NCBI GenBank assembly: GCA_001604065.1
Contig: LVAO01000011.1
Location: 1-54,015 of the forward strand
Reading direction: 5' to 3'
From: Clostridiales bacterium Firm_09
GTDB lineage: Bacteria > Bacillota > Clostridia > Christensenellales > DTU072
Length of the DNA: 54,015 bases
The notes beneath the pieces are model-generated. The model had not been told where the DNA came from, did not search any database, and saw only the letters and a program-made list of their open reading frames with translations. Shown piece by piece: positions 16,680-25,853 of the stretch (positions within the stretch are counted from its first letter, which is position 1; every line of letters begins with the position of its first letter). The translations under genes were made by a program, and so were the position numbers.

Positions 16680-17387
16680 TTTCATCCTTTTCCCCGAGGC
16701 ATAGCCAAGCACCTGCCAGAGAGCGTTCCTGCAATATATATCGCACTCCCGGCAATCCTTGTATTTTTCACGTATCTGCAGCATATTCTCCTGATGAACG
16801 CGTGCCTGACGGCTTTTTTCCCCTTTCAGAACCAATATCAACGTCTTTGCAAGAATGGCGAGATCCATTCCGACACAGGCATTTTCTGTATAATAAATAT
16901 CATAATAGCTTCGCTCCGCAATCGGGAGATAACCGTTTCCGCTGACCTGAGCAAGCCCGGTGAGTCCGGGACGTACGCGGAACTTGCAAAACTCCCAGCG
17001 TTCATACACGCCGATATAGTCCGGAAGCAATGGTCTGGGGCCAACAAAACTCATGTCGCCCTTGAGCACATTAAACAATTGCGGCAATTCGTCCAATTTG
17101 GATTTTCTCAGGAATTTTCCGAATCGCGTCACATTCTGATCGCTTTCGGCGATCAACGCTTTATCGACAGAAAAGCCGACCGATACGGAGGTCATGGTAC
17201 GGAATTTATATATATAAAAGAATTTGCCGCCACGTCCGACGCGCAGCTGACGGAAAATGACATTCCCTCTCCCGTCCGAGGCAACCAGCATTGCCGCAAA
17301 CAAAAAAAGCGGTGCGCCGATCAGAATCCCGAATAAGGCCGCTACCCGATCAAAGATATATTTTGCGTACACATAGCTTTTTTTCAT
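16647..17387 (-). CDS. Polyprenyl-phosphate sugar-1-phosphate transferase
   Basis: 246 aa, one N-terminal membrane segment (about 12-32). Family blocks of PF02397 (monotopic phosphoglycosyl transferases, e.g. PglC, WcaJ) are all present: VIFRQLRVGRGGKFFYIYKFRTM, the catalytic Asp-Glu pair in SKLDELPQLFNVLKGDMSFVGPRP, and RPGLTGLAQVSG. It transfers a sugar-phosphate from a nucleotide sugar to undecaprenyl phosphate, the first membrane step of surface polysaccharide assembly. No other glycan genes lie nearby, so it is an orphan here. The C-terminal tail is odd: it has a Cys-rich CRECDIYC segment and overlaps the RACo coding end by 33 nt. Confidence 0.9.
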   Translation of the reverse strand: MKKSYVYAKYIFDRVAALFGILIGAPLFLFAAMLVASDGRGNVIFRQLRVGRGGKFFYIYKFRTMTSVSVGFSVDKALIAESDQNVTRFGKFLRKSKLDELPQLFNVLKGDMSFVGPRPLLPDYIGVYERWEFCKFRVRPGLTGLAQVSGNGYLPIAERSYYDIYYTENACVGMDLAILAKTLILVLKGEKSRQARVHQENMLQIREKYKDCRECDIYCRNALWQVLGYASGKRMKLKISEQHVVH

Positions 17388-17436
17388 GGTTTCTCTGCAT
17401 AATTAGTATGTTTTTGCCGCACGTTCTAATCCCTCC

Positions 17437-17465
17437 TTGCAAAATCGGAGAAGGTATACTATAAT
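17437..17465 (+). promoter_or_regulatory. Promoter of the metallophosphoesterase gene
   Basis: TTGCAA (17437-17442), 17 nt, TATAAT (17460-17465). The predicted transcription start coincides with the start codon at 17472. Confidence 0.6.
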
Positions 17466-17471
17466 TTCGTC

Positions 17472-18644
17472 ATGAAAAAAATATTGAAATCTTACAAAAC
17501 CGCGTCCATTGGCATCCTGATACTTCTTATCGGGATTTCGGTCGCCTGCGCCGCGGTTATGTCCTGCCGGGAGCCGCCTTCACCCGAGCCGATCGATTGC
17601 CCCTTGCATTTCAAAGAAGACGGCACCTTTACCATACTTCAGTTTTCGGATTTTCACGATTTCGCCTTCGATGAGAATACCTGCACAATGCGGAACAGCC
17701 TGAAAACAGGTTTAAGAGAATACATCGGATCCGCTATTGATGAAGTCGGTCCGGATTTTGTGGTTCTGACAGGCGACAACATCTTCTGCGTATCCTGGCT
17801 GGATTCATTTCTTGGAATCAGCGTCCGAACCATACGTCTGATAGCGGATATTTTTGAAGAAAAAAAAGTTTTTTGGACATTTACCTTCGGCAATCATGAC
17901 ACCGAAGGCGGCACTTCCAAACAGGCATTCATTGAGGGTGTGCAGGACTATCGCTATTTTATCGGCGGAATGCATGACGGGAAATGGTACCATTCTCTTT
18001 CTTTTTCCGCCGGAAACGATGATTACCGCGCGGGGAACTACTGTATCCCCGTATACGATAAAACCGGACAAAAGGCCGCCTGTGCTATTTTTCTTCTGGA
18101 CAGTGGCGCATATCCCTATGTCCCCCACGATGTCCCCTACCGGTATATTCTGGAAGAGCAAACAGAATGGTATGCATCCGAAGCCGCCGCATTGAAAGCC
18201 GCAAACGGAAGCATCCCCGTGCCTTCGGTTATGTTTATGCATATTCCGCTGATTGAGCACAGAGAAGCCTATCTCCAAGGCAACACCTCAATCGGAGTCT
18301 GGACAGGCATCTCTCCCAGCGACACGCGCTCTTCCATATTTTCAAGAGCGATGGAGACGGGCGATGTCCGTGCCATTTTCGCGGGGCATAACCACAACAA
18401 TTCCTACACCGGCTTCTATGTTTCGGGTAACAAGAAAATCATGCTCGGCGTCACCCCGCAGGCGACCGGCGGTTCCCCGAGCAATGGTTTGTCCTCTTCT
18501 GCCGCAGATGCCCCTGTTATGTATTCCCGCGTGATCACTCTGTCATATAACGGCAATCTTTCGACCCGGATTCATACTTCGGACAAAGAAAATCATCCCG
18601 GAGGAATATTCAGGGGAGAATCTCTGTCTTATACTGACCTGTAA
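17472..18644 (+). CDS. Membrane-associated calcineurin-like metallophosphoesterase
   Basis: 390 aa. The N-terminal hydrophobic segment (about 12-30) ends in AAVMSC, so the protein is probably exported and may be a lipoprotein. The phosphoesterase motifs are complete and in order: SDFH (Asp60, His62), TGDN (Asp102), GNHD (141-143), the MHIP histidine and GHNHNN. These bind two metal ions. Homologues are annotated as purple-acid-phosphatase-like or phosphodiesterase; substrate unknown. There is no SD, and the promoter suggests the message starts at or just before the ATG. Transcribed alone, converging on aspartokinase. Confidence 0.85.
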   Translation: MKKILKSYKTASIGILILLIGISVACAAVMSCREPPSPEPIDCPLHFKEDGTFTILQFSDFHDFAFDENTCTMRNSLKTGLREYIGSAIDEVGPDFVVLTGDNIFCVSWLDSFLGISVRTIRLIADIFEEKKVFWTFTFGNHDTEGGTSKQAFIEGVQDYRYFIGGMHDGKWYHSLSFSAGNDDYRAGNYCIPVYDKTGQKAACAIFLLDSGAYPYVPHDVPYRYILEEQTEWYASEAAALKAANGSIPVPSVMFMHIPLIEHREAYLQGNTSIGVWTGISPSDTRSSIFSRAMETGDVRAIFAGHNHNNSYTGFYVSGNKKIMLGVTPQATGGSPSNGLSSSAADAPVMYSRVITLSYNGNLSTRIHTSDKENHPGGIFRGESLSYTDL

Positions 18645-18791
18645 AATATCCTAAGAACAACGTTTGATGCCGTCGGCGGCGTGAAAGCAGAATCAAGCTG
18701 CGCTTGCGAAGATGCCGTTCTGCAGCAGCGGCGCAAGGCAACGGTATTCTTTTGGGCTCCGCTGCACGAGGCGGCCTGTTGTCATCATGTT
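18645..18791. other. Convergent intergenic spacer without recognised element
   Basis: 147 nt between the converging metallophosphoesterase and aspartokinase genes. GC-rich short repeats such as GCCGTCGGCGGC occur, but I see no clear terminator hairpin with a T tract on either strand. Confidence 0.3.
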
Positions 18792-20102
18792 TTATTCAAA
18801 AAACGCGCTGTAAATTGCCTTTATTGCTTTTTCGTAGTCTTTTTCTTCGACTCCGATGATGATATTCATTTCGCTGGAGCCTTGGTCAATCATTCGGATG
18901 TTCACGCCAGCCTGATACAGCGCAACAAAAATGCGCGCCGCTGTTCCCATCTGGTTTGCCATACCGTGTCCGACGACGGCAATCAATGCAAGATTGTGTA
19001 TAACCTCGATAGAATCCGGATTCACCTTGCCTTTGATGTCCTCTATGACCTGGCTCTCGACACCGTTCAGAACCTTTTCTGTAATGACGATGCTCATCGT
19101 ATCGATGCCCGTGGGCATATGTTCAAAAGAAATGCCATGACGTTCCAAGACCGACAGAACCTTGCGCCCGAAGCCGAGTTCGCTGTTCATCATGGCCTTT
19201 TTTAATGATATCGTCGTATTTCCTTTGCGTCCGGCGATGCCTGTGACAATGCTGGATTTCGGATAGCCCGAAATGTCCGGAAGAATCATCGTGCCTTTGT
19301 TTTCGGGTTCGAATGTATTGCGGATATTGATGGGGATGCCGTCTTCGCGTACGGGGAAGATGCTGTCGGGATGAAGAACGCTCGCGCCCATATAGGATAA
19401 CTCGCGCAGCTCTTCATAAGAAAGAACTTCCATCTGCTTCGGATTCTGCACGACATTGGGATCGGTCACCATAAAACCGTTGACATCCGTCCAGTTTTCA
19501 TAAATGGCAGCCCCGACGCCTCTCGCGATAATCGCGCCGCTCACATCCGAGCCGCCACGGCTGAAGGTCTTGATGGAGCCGTCCGGCATACTGCCGTAAA
19601 AACCGGGAATCACGATACCCTTCGTGTTCTTTTTAAGCTCCTGGACAAGATCGTTGGTGTTGTCGGCATCAAAAGAGCCGTCATGCTTGAATTTGATAAT
19701 ATCCGCGGCATCCACAAAATCAAAGCCCAGCAACTCCGACAAAACAATGGCAGAAAGATATTCTCCTCTTGAAGCCGCATAATCCGAGCCGGAAGAGGCG
19801 TTGATTCCGGCCTCGACCTCATCGATATACCGATCCATATCCATATCAAGTCCGAGCTCCGCCACAAGCGTGACAAAGCGGTCGCGGATTTCTTCGATTG
19901 CAGGACCTGCGCAGCCATAATGCGCTTTTTCGGCATCGGCCTGATACAATAAATCTGTCACCTTGATATCGCCTTTGAAACGTTTGCCCGGTGCACTGAC
20001 CACGACATATTTGCGCTCCGGATCGCTCCGGATGATTTTTTCTACCTGCCTGATTGACTTTGCGGTCGCCATGGAGGTGCCGCCGAATTTACATACCTTC
20101 AT
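18792..20102 (-). CDS. Aspartate kinase
   Basis: 436 aa. The N-terminal KFGGTSMA motif, the DVSGAIIARG region and the FSRGGSD catalytic block identify an aspartokinase, followed by two ACT regulatory domains (about 290-436). It phosphorylates aspartate at the start of lysine, threonine, methionine and diaminopimelate synthesis. Full-length, so probably feedback regulated by an amino acid. The start overlaps the stop of the DUF1015 gene by 4 nt, making it the third gene of a cdaA-led operon. Which isozyme class (lysC or other) cannot be settled here. Confidence 0.93.
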   Translation of the reverse strand: MKVCKFGGTSMATAKSIRQVEKIIRSDPERKYVVVSAPGKRFKGDIKVTDLLYQADAEKAHYGCAGPAIEEIRDRFVTLVAELGLDMDMDRYIDEVEAGINASSGSDYAASRGEYLSAIVLSELLGFDFVDAADIIKFKHDGSFDADNTNDLVQELKKNTKGIVIPGFYGSMPDGSIKTFSRGGSDVSGAIIARGVGAAIYENWTDVNGFMVTDPNVVQNPKQMEVLSYEELRELSYMGASVLHPDSIFPVREDGIPINIRNTFEPENKGTMILPDISGYPKSSIVTGIAGRKGNTTISLKKAMMNSELGFGRKVLSVLERHGISFEHMPTGIDTMSIVITEKVLNGVESQVIEDIKGKVNPDSIEVIHNLALIAVVGHGMANQMGTAARIFVALYQAGVNIRMIDQGSSEMNIIIGVEEKDYEKAIKAIYSAFFE

Positions 20103-21358
20103 AATGATTTCTTCTCCGCTGTTCTGATTCTTCGCGCTTCCAGATAATATCTTTTATCCTCGGCCTCCCCGACAGAAAACGCTTTTTTGGGGAGGTTGCC
20201 CACATTGACAACATAATGGAACAGTTTTTCTGAAGGGAATATCGGCATACATATTCCCACACCGCCCGAATGCCCGACCACTTCCCGGAGATGGCCCGTG
20301 CTATGTACATATTCTATTTTTGCCTTGCCGCGTCTCGCGTATTGCTCCAAAAAAGTCTGAATTTCTTTGATGGCAATGGCGGGATCCGAAGCAACCTGTA
20401 TTGTTCTGTCGCCTCGGGGAGTCATGAGCGTCAACGTTCCGCCGCCCTCCATGGATTCCGACATCGCCCGGATGAACCTTTCTGGATCCGGGGTTTTGAT
20501 AAAGCGATGAATGGGCTTGAAATCCATGCTTTCGCCGTAGATGTTGACGATTTCCGCAAGGATGTATCTTGCCGGATGCGTCTGCATTTCTTTAGGAGAA
20601 AGTCCCGCTTTGATTTCCTCCCACAGGCATTTTGCAGCCGCAAAAGAGTGATTGCCGTCCCCGATTGCAAACAGGATACCGGCATCCCATCCGTATTTGC
20701 TTTTTTGCAGCGATGGATCAAGAAGCGCGGCAAGCTTTGCAAGCGTTTCTGCGGCATCGGGCACCGCGTAGCCGGCGATCGCGCCGCCGCCCATATTGAG
20801 TTCGAAATCATAAAGCTTCTGCATCTTGTCCCGTCTTGCATACAGGCTTTCTATGATTTCTTTTTTGCAATCGTCAATGAGAACAAGAGCATGGGGAAGC
20901 TCTATTGCCGCTCCTTTACGTATCTCCTGCCTTGCCGGCAATCTGGACATGATGGTGTCCTCTGTGGCCCGGATGGGTACGCTGACGCGCTTCCAGTCAT
21001 AGTCCTCAAGATCCAGGACAAGAAGCAGTCCAATGCGCTTTTTACCGCCGCTTACCGAGCGCTCTACAAGAATCATGCCCTCTCTTTCTTCCAGCAATCC
21101 GCGCGAGAGATAATCCTCCATCGCGGCATTGATCTCCCGCACCTGGCGGTCAAGATGCCCGTTCAGTCTGATTTCGGGCAAAACAAGGCGGAGCGTACTG
21201 GGTGCATCGGCGACAAACTTTTCGAGTTTGTCCCAATATTCGGGTTCTGCGCAAAACTGATCGCAGGCGATTGTCGCCCATCTGGTCAGATCAACATTTT
21301 GTGCAGGCAATAGAACAACAGGGGATTTTGCGGTTGTAAACATAGGCTTTCTTGACAT
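20099..21358 (-). CDS. DUF1015 family protein
   Basis: 419 aa cytoplasmic protein of the DUF1015 (PF06245) family. Recognised from the VVLLPAQNVDLTRW start, the RLGLLLVLDLEDY-type core, and the conserved FAIGDGNHSFAAAKCLWEE block (about residue 232-250). The ADGHHR/DGNHS histidine motif suggests a metal or phosphate site. Members are common in Clostridia, often near serine biosynthesis genes, but the function is unproven. It overlaps cdaA by ATGA at its start and the aspartokinase start by ATGA at its end, so all three are translationally coupled. Confidence 0.85.
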   Translation of the reverse strand: MSRKPMFTTAKSPVVLLPAQNVDLTRWATIACDQFCAEPEYWDKLEKFVADAPSTLRLVLPEIRLNGHLDRQVREINAAMEDYLSRGLLEEREGMILVERSVSGGKKRIGLLLVLDLEDYDWKRVSVPIRATEDTIMSRLPARQEIRKGAAIELPHALVLIDDCKKEIIESLYARRDKMQKLYDFELNMGGGAIAGYAVPDAAETLAKLAALLDPSLQKSKYGWDAGILFAIGDGNHSFAAAKCLWEEIKAGLSPKEMQTHPARYILAEIVNIYGESMDFKPIHRFIKTPDPERFIRAMSESMEGGGTLTLMTPRGDRTIQVASDPAIAIKEIQTFLEQYARRGKAKIEYVHSTGHLREVVGHSGGVGICMPIFPSEKLFHYVVNVGNLPKKAFSVGEAEDKRYYLEARRIRTAEKKSL

Positions 21359-22161
21359 CAGAGAGATCTGTGTTTTGTCAGTTGTGAGATGTGCAGGGTT
21401 TTGTGCAGGATATCGCGAAGTCTGTCGGGCGTCACATAGCGGTGCAATTCGCCTCTCTGCGCGATGGATATAATGCCGGTTTCTTCGCTGATGATGATTG
21501 TCAGCATATCGCTTTCTTCTGTTATCCCGATGCCGGCGCGGTGGCGTGTGCCCAACGTTTTAGAAACCGATTGTGTTTCCGAAAGCGGCAGGAAGCAGCC
21601 CGCGGCAAGCAGCCGGTTGCCTTTGATGATGACCGCACCGTCATGAATGGGCGCCTTTGTGTTAAAAATACTTTCCAGAAGAGGAGAACTGACCAGTGCG
21701 CCGAGCGGCACACCCGTTTCCAGTATATGCTGAGGTACGGTCGTCGGTGCAAGAACAATCAATGCGCCTGTACGCGCCTTGGACATCGTCTGACAGGCAC
21801 GGATGATTTCATCCACGGCGATCCTGAGTTCATCATCAGAAAGCTGATCATCCTGCGAGCTTCCCTTATCGGAATGTTTTGACAGATTGAAAAAAATCAC
21901 TTTGAGGTCGGACTGATATACAACGACAAGCGCAACGGTCATAAAAATGACAGGCAGAAGCATCGCATCCTTGGCAAGAGGAAGGGCGTACAGCCTGTCA
22001 CAAACGGATACTCCGATGTAAAGAAGAAAAACAACGGTATACAATGCAAGCAGCTTGAGGCTTTTTTTGCGGACAAAAAACAAAAACATCAGTGTCCAGA
22101 CGACAACGACGGCGGCGAGCTCGATGATATTCTTCCATTCGAACGTGAATCCGGCCAACAT
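21358..22161 (-). CDS. cdaA: Diadenylate cyclase CdaA (c-di-AMP synthase)
   Basis: 267 aa. Three membrane helices (about 8-85) precede a DAC domain (about 100-255) with the motifs TGALIVL, PIHDGAVIIKG (catalytic DGA) and GTRHRAGIG (RHR). The TIIISEETGIISIA block matches the family closely. It makes c-di-AMP from two ATP; c-di-AMP controls potassium, osmolytes and cell-wall balance in Bacillota. The usual partners cdaR and glmM are not adjacent; instead DUF1015 and aspartokinase follow with ATGA overlaps. SD AAAAGGAAG precedes the start and a promoter lies at 22191-22219. Confidence 0.95.
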   Translation of the reverse strand: MLAGFTFEWKNIIELAAVVVVWTLMFLFFVRKKSLKLLALYTVVFLLYIGVSVCDRLYALPLAKDAMLLPVIFMTVALVVVYQSDLKVIFFNLSKHSDKGSSQDDQLSDDELRIAVDEIIRACQTMSKARTGALIVLAPTTVPQHILETGVPLGALVSSPLLESIFNTKAPIHDGAVIIKGNRLLAAGCFLPLSETQSVSKTLGTRHRAGIGITEESDMLTIIISEETGIISIAQRGELHRYVTPDRLRDILHKTLHISQLTKHRSL

Positions 22162-22190
22162 ACGATTGCTTCCTTTTTTTCAGTAGTATT

Positions 22191-22219
22191 ATTTTACTCT
22201 ATTTACAAAAAGATAGCAA
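22191..22219 (-). promoter_or_regulatory. Promoter of the cdaA operon
   Basis: Minus strand TTGCTA (22219-22214), 17 nt, TAAAAT (22196-22191), about 30 nt before the start codon. Confidence 0.6.
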
Positions 22220-22300
22220 CGGTTTGACAGAAACAGAAGAAGCAAATTTGATGTATCCTTGCATTGCAGCATGTCAAAGCCGTTTCTTCGGAAATGCCGG

Positions 22301-23074
22301 CTAAAATCCGTATCCTTTGAAAATTTCGTTGTCATTGTCGTCATCATGGTTTTCGCGTGGGACAGGGATAAAATCCCTCTCCTTTTTTAATGCGCCGATG
22401 ACAACAAGATAATAAATTGCTATCCCGGACAAGGCAATCAAGGCAAGAGCGACCAGAGATGCAATGATCTCATGCAGGGAGCTCTGCATCGAAAAATTCA
22501 TGATCACATAAAATGAGGTGACAAAACCATTCAAAAAGAAATAAAAATAGAAGAGTTTTTTGAGCGAAGTGCCCTGCCAGCGAGGATTGAGAATGCTCTC
22601 GCGCATAATAAAATACATCAGAACCAAGGCCCCCGTATCAATGGCAAAACTGATAATGTAACTGTAATAGTATAAAAAATCTTCATTGACAAAGTTCAGC
22701 AGACCAATGAGTCCGCAGAGTGAATTGGCAAAGATGAAGACAAGACGCGCCGTAGTTTTAAAATGTTGCTGTTCCATATTCACATATTGTCTGCCGGACA
22801 TATAATTATAAACAATCCAAAGGATGATCTCAAACCCGATGATCCCTGCCACCGCAGCGGAAAAATACAGAAGCCATGTCAGATTGTCTGCAAAGCCCGT
22901 GAATTCTACAGCAATCTGCGACATATACGCGTCCATTTCGGCAAGCTGAGCATCGGAATTTGCCAGCAAATCCCACAAATTCCGGAGGATGTAGCTTCCG
23001 CCCAAAAGGATAATCCAAAGAAATGACGGCACCTTCGCCAGCTTCTTGTTAATCTTATCTATTTTTCTAAACAT
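22301..23074 (-). CDS. Six-helix membrane protein, unknown family
   Basis: 257 aa. Six hydrophobic segments fill most of the chain, followed by a cytoplasmic acidic tail (HDDDNDNE). The start at 23074 was chosen over 23104 because GGAGG lies 6-7 nt upstream of it. It sits 30 nt after holA on the same strand and is probably in the same transcript. I do not recognise a family and no catalytic motif is visible. Confidence 0.7.
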   Translation of the reverse strand: MFRKIDKINKKLAKVPSFLWIILLGGSYILRNLWDLLANSDAQLAEMDAYMSQIAVEFTGFADNLTWLLYFSAAVAGIIGFEIILWIVYNYMSGRQYVNMEQQHFKTTARLVFIFANSLCGLIGLLNFVNEDFLYYYSYIISFAIDTGALVLMYFIMRESILNPRWQGTSLKKLFYFYFFLNGFVTSFYVIMNFSMQSSLHEIIASLVALALIALSGIAIYYLVVIGALKKERDFIPVPRENHDDDNDNEIFKGYGF

Positions 23075-23104
23075 CTGATGCCTCCATCCTTGCTCCATTG
23101 GCAC

Positions 23105-24058
23105 CTAGCGATCGCCGCTGATAAGCAGCTTACTAACGGCACTCAAAAACGCCGTATCCTCTCCCATCACACCGCTTTTGAATGCAAATTCTGCTTCTGT
23201 CAAAGCGTCCAGACAGCTTTTCAGTCTGGTCTTTGTATAGTTTCGGGCGGCCTCTCTCGCCATCCGGATGCCATAGGGCTTGATACCCATCGCCTCTGCA
23301 AGCTTCTCATCCGAAAGCGGCGACAACGCCGCATAAAGCATCCGTCTGTATTGACCCGCCAACGTGGCAAGCATATATGAATACGATATGCTCCGGTCAA
23401 TGAACCGCTCCATAATCCCGTATGCCCTGGCATTGTCGCGACGCGCAAGAGCATTGGAAAACTCATATATTTCGTTCTCCGCATCATCCGCGACGTTCAG
23501 CCGAACATCCTCTTCGGTAATCCTGCCTTTTTCGCGGTAAGCACGCAGCTTGATCATTTCATTCGAAATGCGCCTCATGTCACGATTGCAGTATCTGACG
23601 AGGAGCGACGCCGCATTCGCTGTCAGACTTTGGGGATAGAATTCGTTCAAGACGGTTATCAATTCGTTTTCAATCAATCTTCCGGCATCGATTTTTATAA
23701 ATATTTTATGTAAGGCAGCGGTCGTTATCAGGTTTTTGCCCACAACCACAAGAATTGCCTCTTGCAGAGAATCGGCAATGGCTTCCAGCATGCCCTTGTC
23801 TGCAGCAAGCTCCTTATAATCCTGGCCGCGCACAATGACAACGGTCTTAGCGGGAAACATCGAATAAGTATTGACCGCTTCTGCAATCTGGCTCATCGAA
23901 GAAAGCTGAGAAATGTTGTGAAGGTTGAATTGGCGGTATTCTTCGGGCACCATTGCCTTGAAATAATCGATCGCATAATCCACCCAGAAACAGTCTTCTC
24001 CGTCAATATAGAATGCATTGCCAGCCAACGCGGTTTTTCCCAATTCATATGCTTTCAT
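23105..24058 (-). CDS. holA: DNA polymerase III delta subunit (HolA)
   Basis: 317 aa. AAA+-like delta subunit of the clamp loader: the N-terminal FYIDGEDCFWVDYAIDYF block (the usual YLxxGEExxL), the VVIVRG segment, the ENELITVLNEF region and a C-terminal helical collar. It opens the beta sliding clamp in the cytoplasm. The ATG at 24058 fits the family N-terminus; an upstream in-frame start at 24148 would add unrelated residues. No SD is visible, and a promoter (24066-24094) places the transcript start at the ATG. Next to comEC, as in many Bacillota. Confidence 0.9.
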   Translation of the reverse strand: MKAYELGKTALAGNAFYIDGEDCFWVDYAIDYFKAMVPEEYRQFNLHNISQLSSMSQIAEAVNTYSMFPAKTVVIVRGQDYKELAADKGMLEAIADSLQEAILVVVGKNLITTAALHKIFIKIDAGRLIENELITVLNEFYPQSLTANAASLLVRYCNRDMRRISNEMIKLRAYREKGRITEEDVRLNVADDAENEIYEFSNALARRDNARAYGIMERFIDRSISYSYMLATLAGQYRRMLYAALSPLSDEKLAEAMGIKPYGIRMAREAARNYTKTRLKSCLDALTEAEFAFKSGVMGEDTAFLSAVSKLLISGDR

Positions 24059-24065
24059 GATAACA

Positions 24066-24094
24066 ATTATATAATCTTTCCATGATGAATACAA
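24066..24094 (-). promoter_or_regulatory. Promoter immediately upstream of holA
   Basis: Minus strand TTGTAT (24094-24089), 17 nt, TATAAT (24071-24066). The expected start is within 1-2 nt of the holA ATG, so the message could be leaderless. Confidence 0.55.
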
Positions 24095-24150
24095 TCCTAT
24101 TATGTGAAAAATTTGTGAAGGCATTATCTGCCCCAAAAAGGGGGTCATGC

Positions 24151-25737
24151 TTATGCGGCAAAAAACACAAAACCAAAAACCAATGAAAAACCGATGATGC
24201 CCGCAAGCATCCGGTATTTTTTCTTATCAGAAAGCATCACAAAGCGGCTCATAAAAAACAAGGAAAAACAATAGACAACACCCAGGAATCCCATTCCTCT
24301 CACGTTCTGATAGGCGCCCGGCAGCTCGGAGAAAAAGACAGAAATTTCTTTTATTGCCAGATATGGGTACTTTAATGAAAGAATCAGGATGCCGGAAACA
24401 GGAAATATGAAATAAAGCATTGTCATTGCCATCGTCAACGCGTACAAGAGTCCTATCAAAGGCAGGACAAACAGATTGGACAGGCAGAAATAAATGCCGA
24501 AGCCCGTAAAAATCTCTGTCGCAGGGGCGAACAAGAATGAATTGGCAGACAAGGAGAGTGCAAGCGAACTTCCTGCAAACGCCGCAATTTTGCTTTTGCC
24601 GCGCACGAAAAACCGACGGAGAGGCTTATAAAAACAGATGATGCCCATTACCGCCGCAAAGCTCATTTGAAAGCCCGCCTCAAAAATGGAGAGCGGACGG
24701 AACAGAAGAATGAAAATTGCCGCGGCGGACAGCGTATTGAGCGGGTCAACCCTTCTGAAAAGAGCAAAACCCAGAAATCCCGATGCGGTCATCACAATAG
24801 CGCGTACGATGCTTGCGGGAAAACCCGCAACGGCGCCATATAACAGCATCGCCGCAAAGCTTGAAGCAAAGGCAAAATAAATGCCGATCTTCAGTTTTTT
24901 ACATATGAAAAAGATAACTCCGACCAAAAAACCGATATGCAATCCGGACAATGCGAAAATATGCGAGAGCCCCGCAATCCTGAATGCTTGCGAAAGCTCC
25001 GGTGGCAAAAGGGATTTGTCTCCCAGAACAAGAGCGGTTGCGATCGCGGAGGCATCTCCCCCCAGCCTTTCGTCAAACAGTTCTTTGGTTTCTTCTGTAA
25101 AGCGGTCGGTTGCGGAAGGTTGTTCTATGCGCAAAAGGTCAATATCGTCCGAGTATATGAGATAATGCACACCGTCATTGTAATATGCCATGGAACGGGC
25201 ATCAAAAGGATCCGGATTGAAAGCAACCGTTTGTCCCGCGGCACAAACAACGGCTCCGGATTGATAAACACGGTTGGTATAAAGATAAGCGTTCGCTTTG
25301 GTTTCCTTGGCATCGACTGCCGCTTTTTTCAAAAGATAACAATATTTAAAATCTTCCCGGTACGTATTTTGTTCCTGCAAGGAAATCTTGCCCGTAACGA
25401 CCGCGTATCCTTCGAAGGTTTGTACCGCCGTCGCAGAAAAACTGACAAAAAACAATGCAAAACCAATCAGGAGGAAACCCGCAACCGGCAGCCACAACCG
25501 TCTTCCGAGTATGGCAAATACAATCCCCGCAAGCGCAAACAGGATAAGGACAGCGCCAAGGACAAAAACTGCGGCAGCGTTTTCATATACCGCGGCGGAG
25601 AGAGCTATACCCGAGGCAAGAGACACGGCGGCAAAGAACAAAGGACGGTAATTGACGGCGCCGCCAAAGACCGGTTTGCTGTTTCCGTTCTCTCCGAACA
25701 ATGCGCCGGGAAGAAGGATTTCCTGTGTTTCTGCCAT
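24151..25737 (-). CDS. comEC: ComEC/Rec2 family DNA-uptake channel, short form
   Basis: 528 aa. Two N-terminal membrane segments and a DUF4131-like outer domain (about 1-210) are followed by the Competence domain (about 220-510) with the motifs HIFALSGLHIGFLVGV and GFPASIVRAIVM and many helices. ComEC forms the inner-membrane channel for incoming single-stranded DNA. Full-length proteins have about 750 residues because of a C-terminal metallo-beta-lactamase domain, which is absent here; no such gene lies adjacent. The AGAAGGAGC SD and a consensus promoter (25825-25853) precede it. Confidence 0.9.
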   Translation of the reverse strand: MAETQEILLPGALFGENGNSKPVFGGAVNYRPLFFAAVSLASGIALSAAVYENAAAVFVLGAVLILFALAGIVFAILGRRLWLPVAGFLLIGFALFFVSFSATAVQTFEGYAVVTGKISLQEQNTYREDFKYCYLLKKAAVDAKETKANAYLYTNRVYQSGAVVCAAGQTVAFNPDPFDARSMAYYNDGVHYLIYSDDIDLLRIEQPSATDRFTEETKELFDERLGGDASAIATALVLGDKSLLPPELSQAFRIAGLSHIFALSGLHIGFLVGVIFFICKKLKIGIYFAFASSFAAMLLYGAVAGFPASIVRAIVMTASGFLGFALFRRVDPLNTLSAAAIFILLFRPLSIFEAGFQMSFAAVMGIICFYKPLRRFFVRGKSKIAAFAGSSLALSLSANSFLFAPATEIFTGFGIYFCLSNLFVLPLIGLLYALTMAMTMLYFIFPVSGILILSLKYPYLAIKEISVFFSELPGAYQNVRGMGFLGVVYCFSLFFMSRFVMLSDKKKYRMLAGIIGFSLVFGFVFFAA

Positions 25738-25824
25738 ACGCTCCTTCTGATTTGCCGTGCCGGATAAGAAAAGAAAAGGCTTTCCTTATGACCGCAGAAA
25801 TTTCATGATTATTTTCCTGATGCC

Positions 25825-25853
25825 ATTATAGACTTTTTCATGCATGATGGCAA
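25825..25853 (-). promoter_or_regulatory. Promoter of comEC
   Basis: Minus strand TTGCCA (25853-25848), 17 nt, TATAAT (25830-25825). Confidence 0.7.

Noticed and set aside
20270-21313. 347-aa plus-strand frame
   Set aside because: Antisense of the DUF1015 gene, with no family motif or SD.
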